Assembly: GCA_023230425.1 (NCBI GenBank)
Contig: JALNXI010000148.1
Coordinates: 1-5,410, forward strand
Direction: 5' to 3'
Origin: Methanoculleus sp.
GTDB lineage: Archaea; Halobacteriota; Methanomicrobia; Methanomicrobiales; Methanoculleaceae
DNA: 5,410 nucleotides
The notes under the pieces were generated by a model. It made no database searches, was not told where the DNA came from, and was given only the letters and a program-made list of their open reading frames with translations. Positions 4,904 through 5,410 of this stretch are shown here, piece by piece. The position numbers were made by a program, and so were the translations under genes. Position 1 is the first letter of the stretch, and each line of letters starts with the position of its first letter.

Positions 4904-5410
4904 ACGAGCAGCCGGGTGCTCGCCTTCGCCTCACCGCCTCCCGGAGTGAAGTGCGTTCCGTCGAGGGCAGTACATATCGCTCTGACAGCACCGGCGTGCG
5001 ACCGCCCGTAGCCTCCCTCGAGCGTGAGAGCGAGAGCCCCGCACCCGGCTTCCGCCAGCATCCCGGTCAGGGCTCCGAAGTCGTCGGGTCTAAGAAGCAT
5101 CGAACCGAGCGGGTCGTCTGCGAGCGCATCCTGTCCTGCCGACACCACCACGAGGTCTGGCTCGAACCGCCGGATCACCGGGACAAAGACCTCCCGGAAG
5201 ACCAGGGCGTAGTCGGCACCGGTCGATCCCGACTCAAGGGGCACGTTGACGGTATACCCGACGCCCGGGCCGGCACCCCGCTCATTCAGCCACCCGGTGC
5301 CGGGGAAGAGCCCTGCCTGGTGAACCGAACAGTAGAGCACCCGGTCGCTCCCGTAGAACGCTGCCTGCGTCCCGTTCCCGTGGTGCACGTCCCAGTCGAG
5401 GATCGCCACC
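4843..5410 (-). CDS. Histone deacetylase family protein (acetyl-lysine/acetylpolyamine amidohydrolase), N-terminus off the window
   Basis: The gene enters from the right edge and 188 residues are visible; the GTG at 5409 is internal. The zinc-dependent deacetylase motifs are all present: DWDVHHGNGTQ (window residues 5-15, with D7 and H9 as zinc ligands), the FPGTG loop (35-39), SAGQDALADDPLG (90-102, with D94 as the third zinc ligand) and LEGGYG (130-135, with the catalytic Tyr). The enzyme removes acetyl groups from lysine or small amines; archaeal members have various substrates and this one is not known. The family resemblance ends near residue 150. The last 16 or so residues (SRSRGRARGSIPSTSS) come from reading a surface-protein fragment out of frame, so the natural C-terminus was probably lost or replaced. 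Transcription is toward the ECF promoter, with no clear terminator between. Confidence 0.92.
   Translation of the reverse strand, partial: VAILDWDVHHGNGTQAAFYGSDRVLYCSVHQAGLFPGTGWLNERGAGPGVGYTVNVPLESGSTGADYALVFREVFVPVIRRFEPDLVVVSAGQDALADDPLGSMLLRPDDFGALTGMLAEAGCGALALTLEGGYGRSHAGAVRAICTALDGTHFTPGGGEAKASTRLLVKAMSRSRGRARGSIPSTSS

Overview
The window looks like a piece of a GC-rich methanogenic archaeon, most likely Methanomicrobiales and plausibly Methanoculleus-like. The reasons are the GC-rich, tightly packed genes, an archaeal TATA-type promoter in the only AT-rich stretch, Shine-Dalgarno sequences of the AGGAGGTGA type, and a fragment resembling the surface/S-layer proteins common in that group. 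The taxonomic placement is inference; no rRNA or marker gene is present.

Layout. Left, + strand: the 3' end of a beta-propeller (PQQ/WD40-like) protein with a C-terminal membrane anchor (1-636), followed 10 nt later by a complete TIM-barrel protein of the sugar phosphate isomerase/AP endonuclease 2 superfamily (647-1387). These two genes meet, tail to tail with a 4-nt gap, a minus-strand operon. Read from right to left, that operon is a promoter and leader (about 4793-4596), an ECF transporter S component (4595-4029), a fused double-ATPase EcfA (4039-2516), the EcfT transmembrane protein (2585-1800) and a small protein of unknown function (1793-1392). Right edge, minus strand: the C-terminal two thirds or so of a histone-deacetylase-family amidohydrolase (5410-4843), running off the window.

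How the genes work together. S, A-A and T form a complete, self-contained group I-type energy-coupling factor importer: the S protein binds the substrate, EcfT couples, and the fused EcfA hydrolyses ATP. The S protein resembles the tryptophan transporter TrpP more than the other S families I can recall. Independently, its promoter carries a perfect 6-bp-arm palindrome TGTACT-N6-AGTACA over the expected transcription start. The half-sites resemble the TGTACA TRP box of the archaeal repressor TrpY. Together these suggest a tryptophan-regulated tryptophan importer, a testable hypothesis. The leader between promoter and start codon holds two strong GC hairpins and a possible near-leaderless 34-codon ORF with two Trp codons.

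Other points of interest. The fused EcfA has a clear one-good-site, one-degenerate-site pattern. The 3' end of the deacetylase gene runs out of frame into a short decayed piece of a surface-protein gene (about 4903-4799) directly beside the ECF promoter, so this junction has been rearranged.
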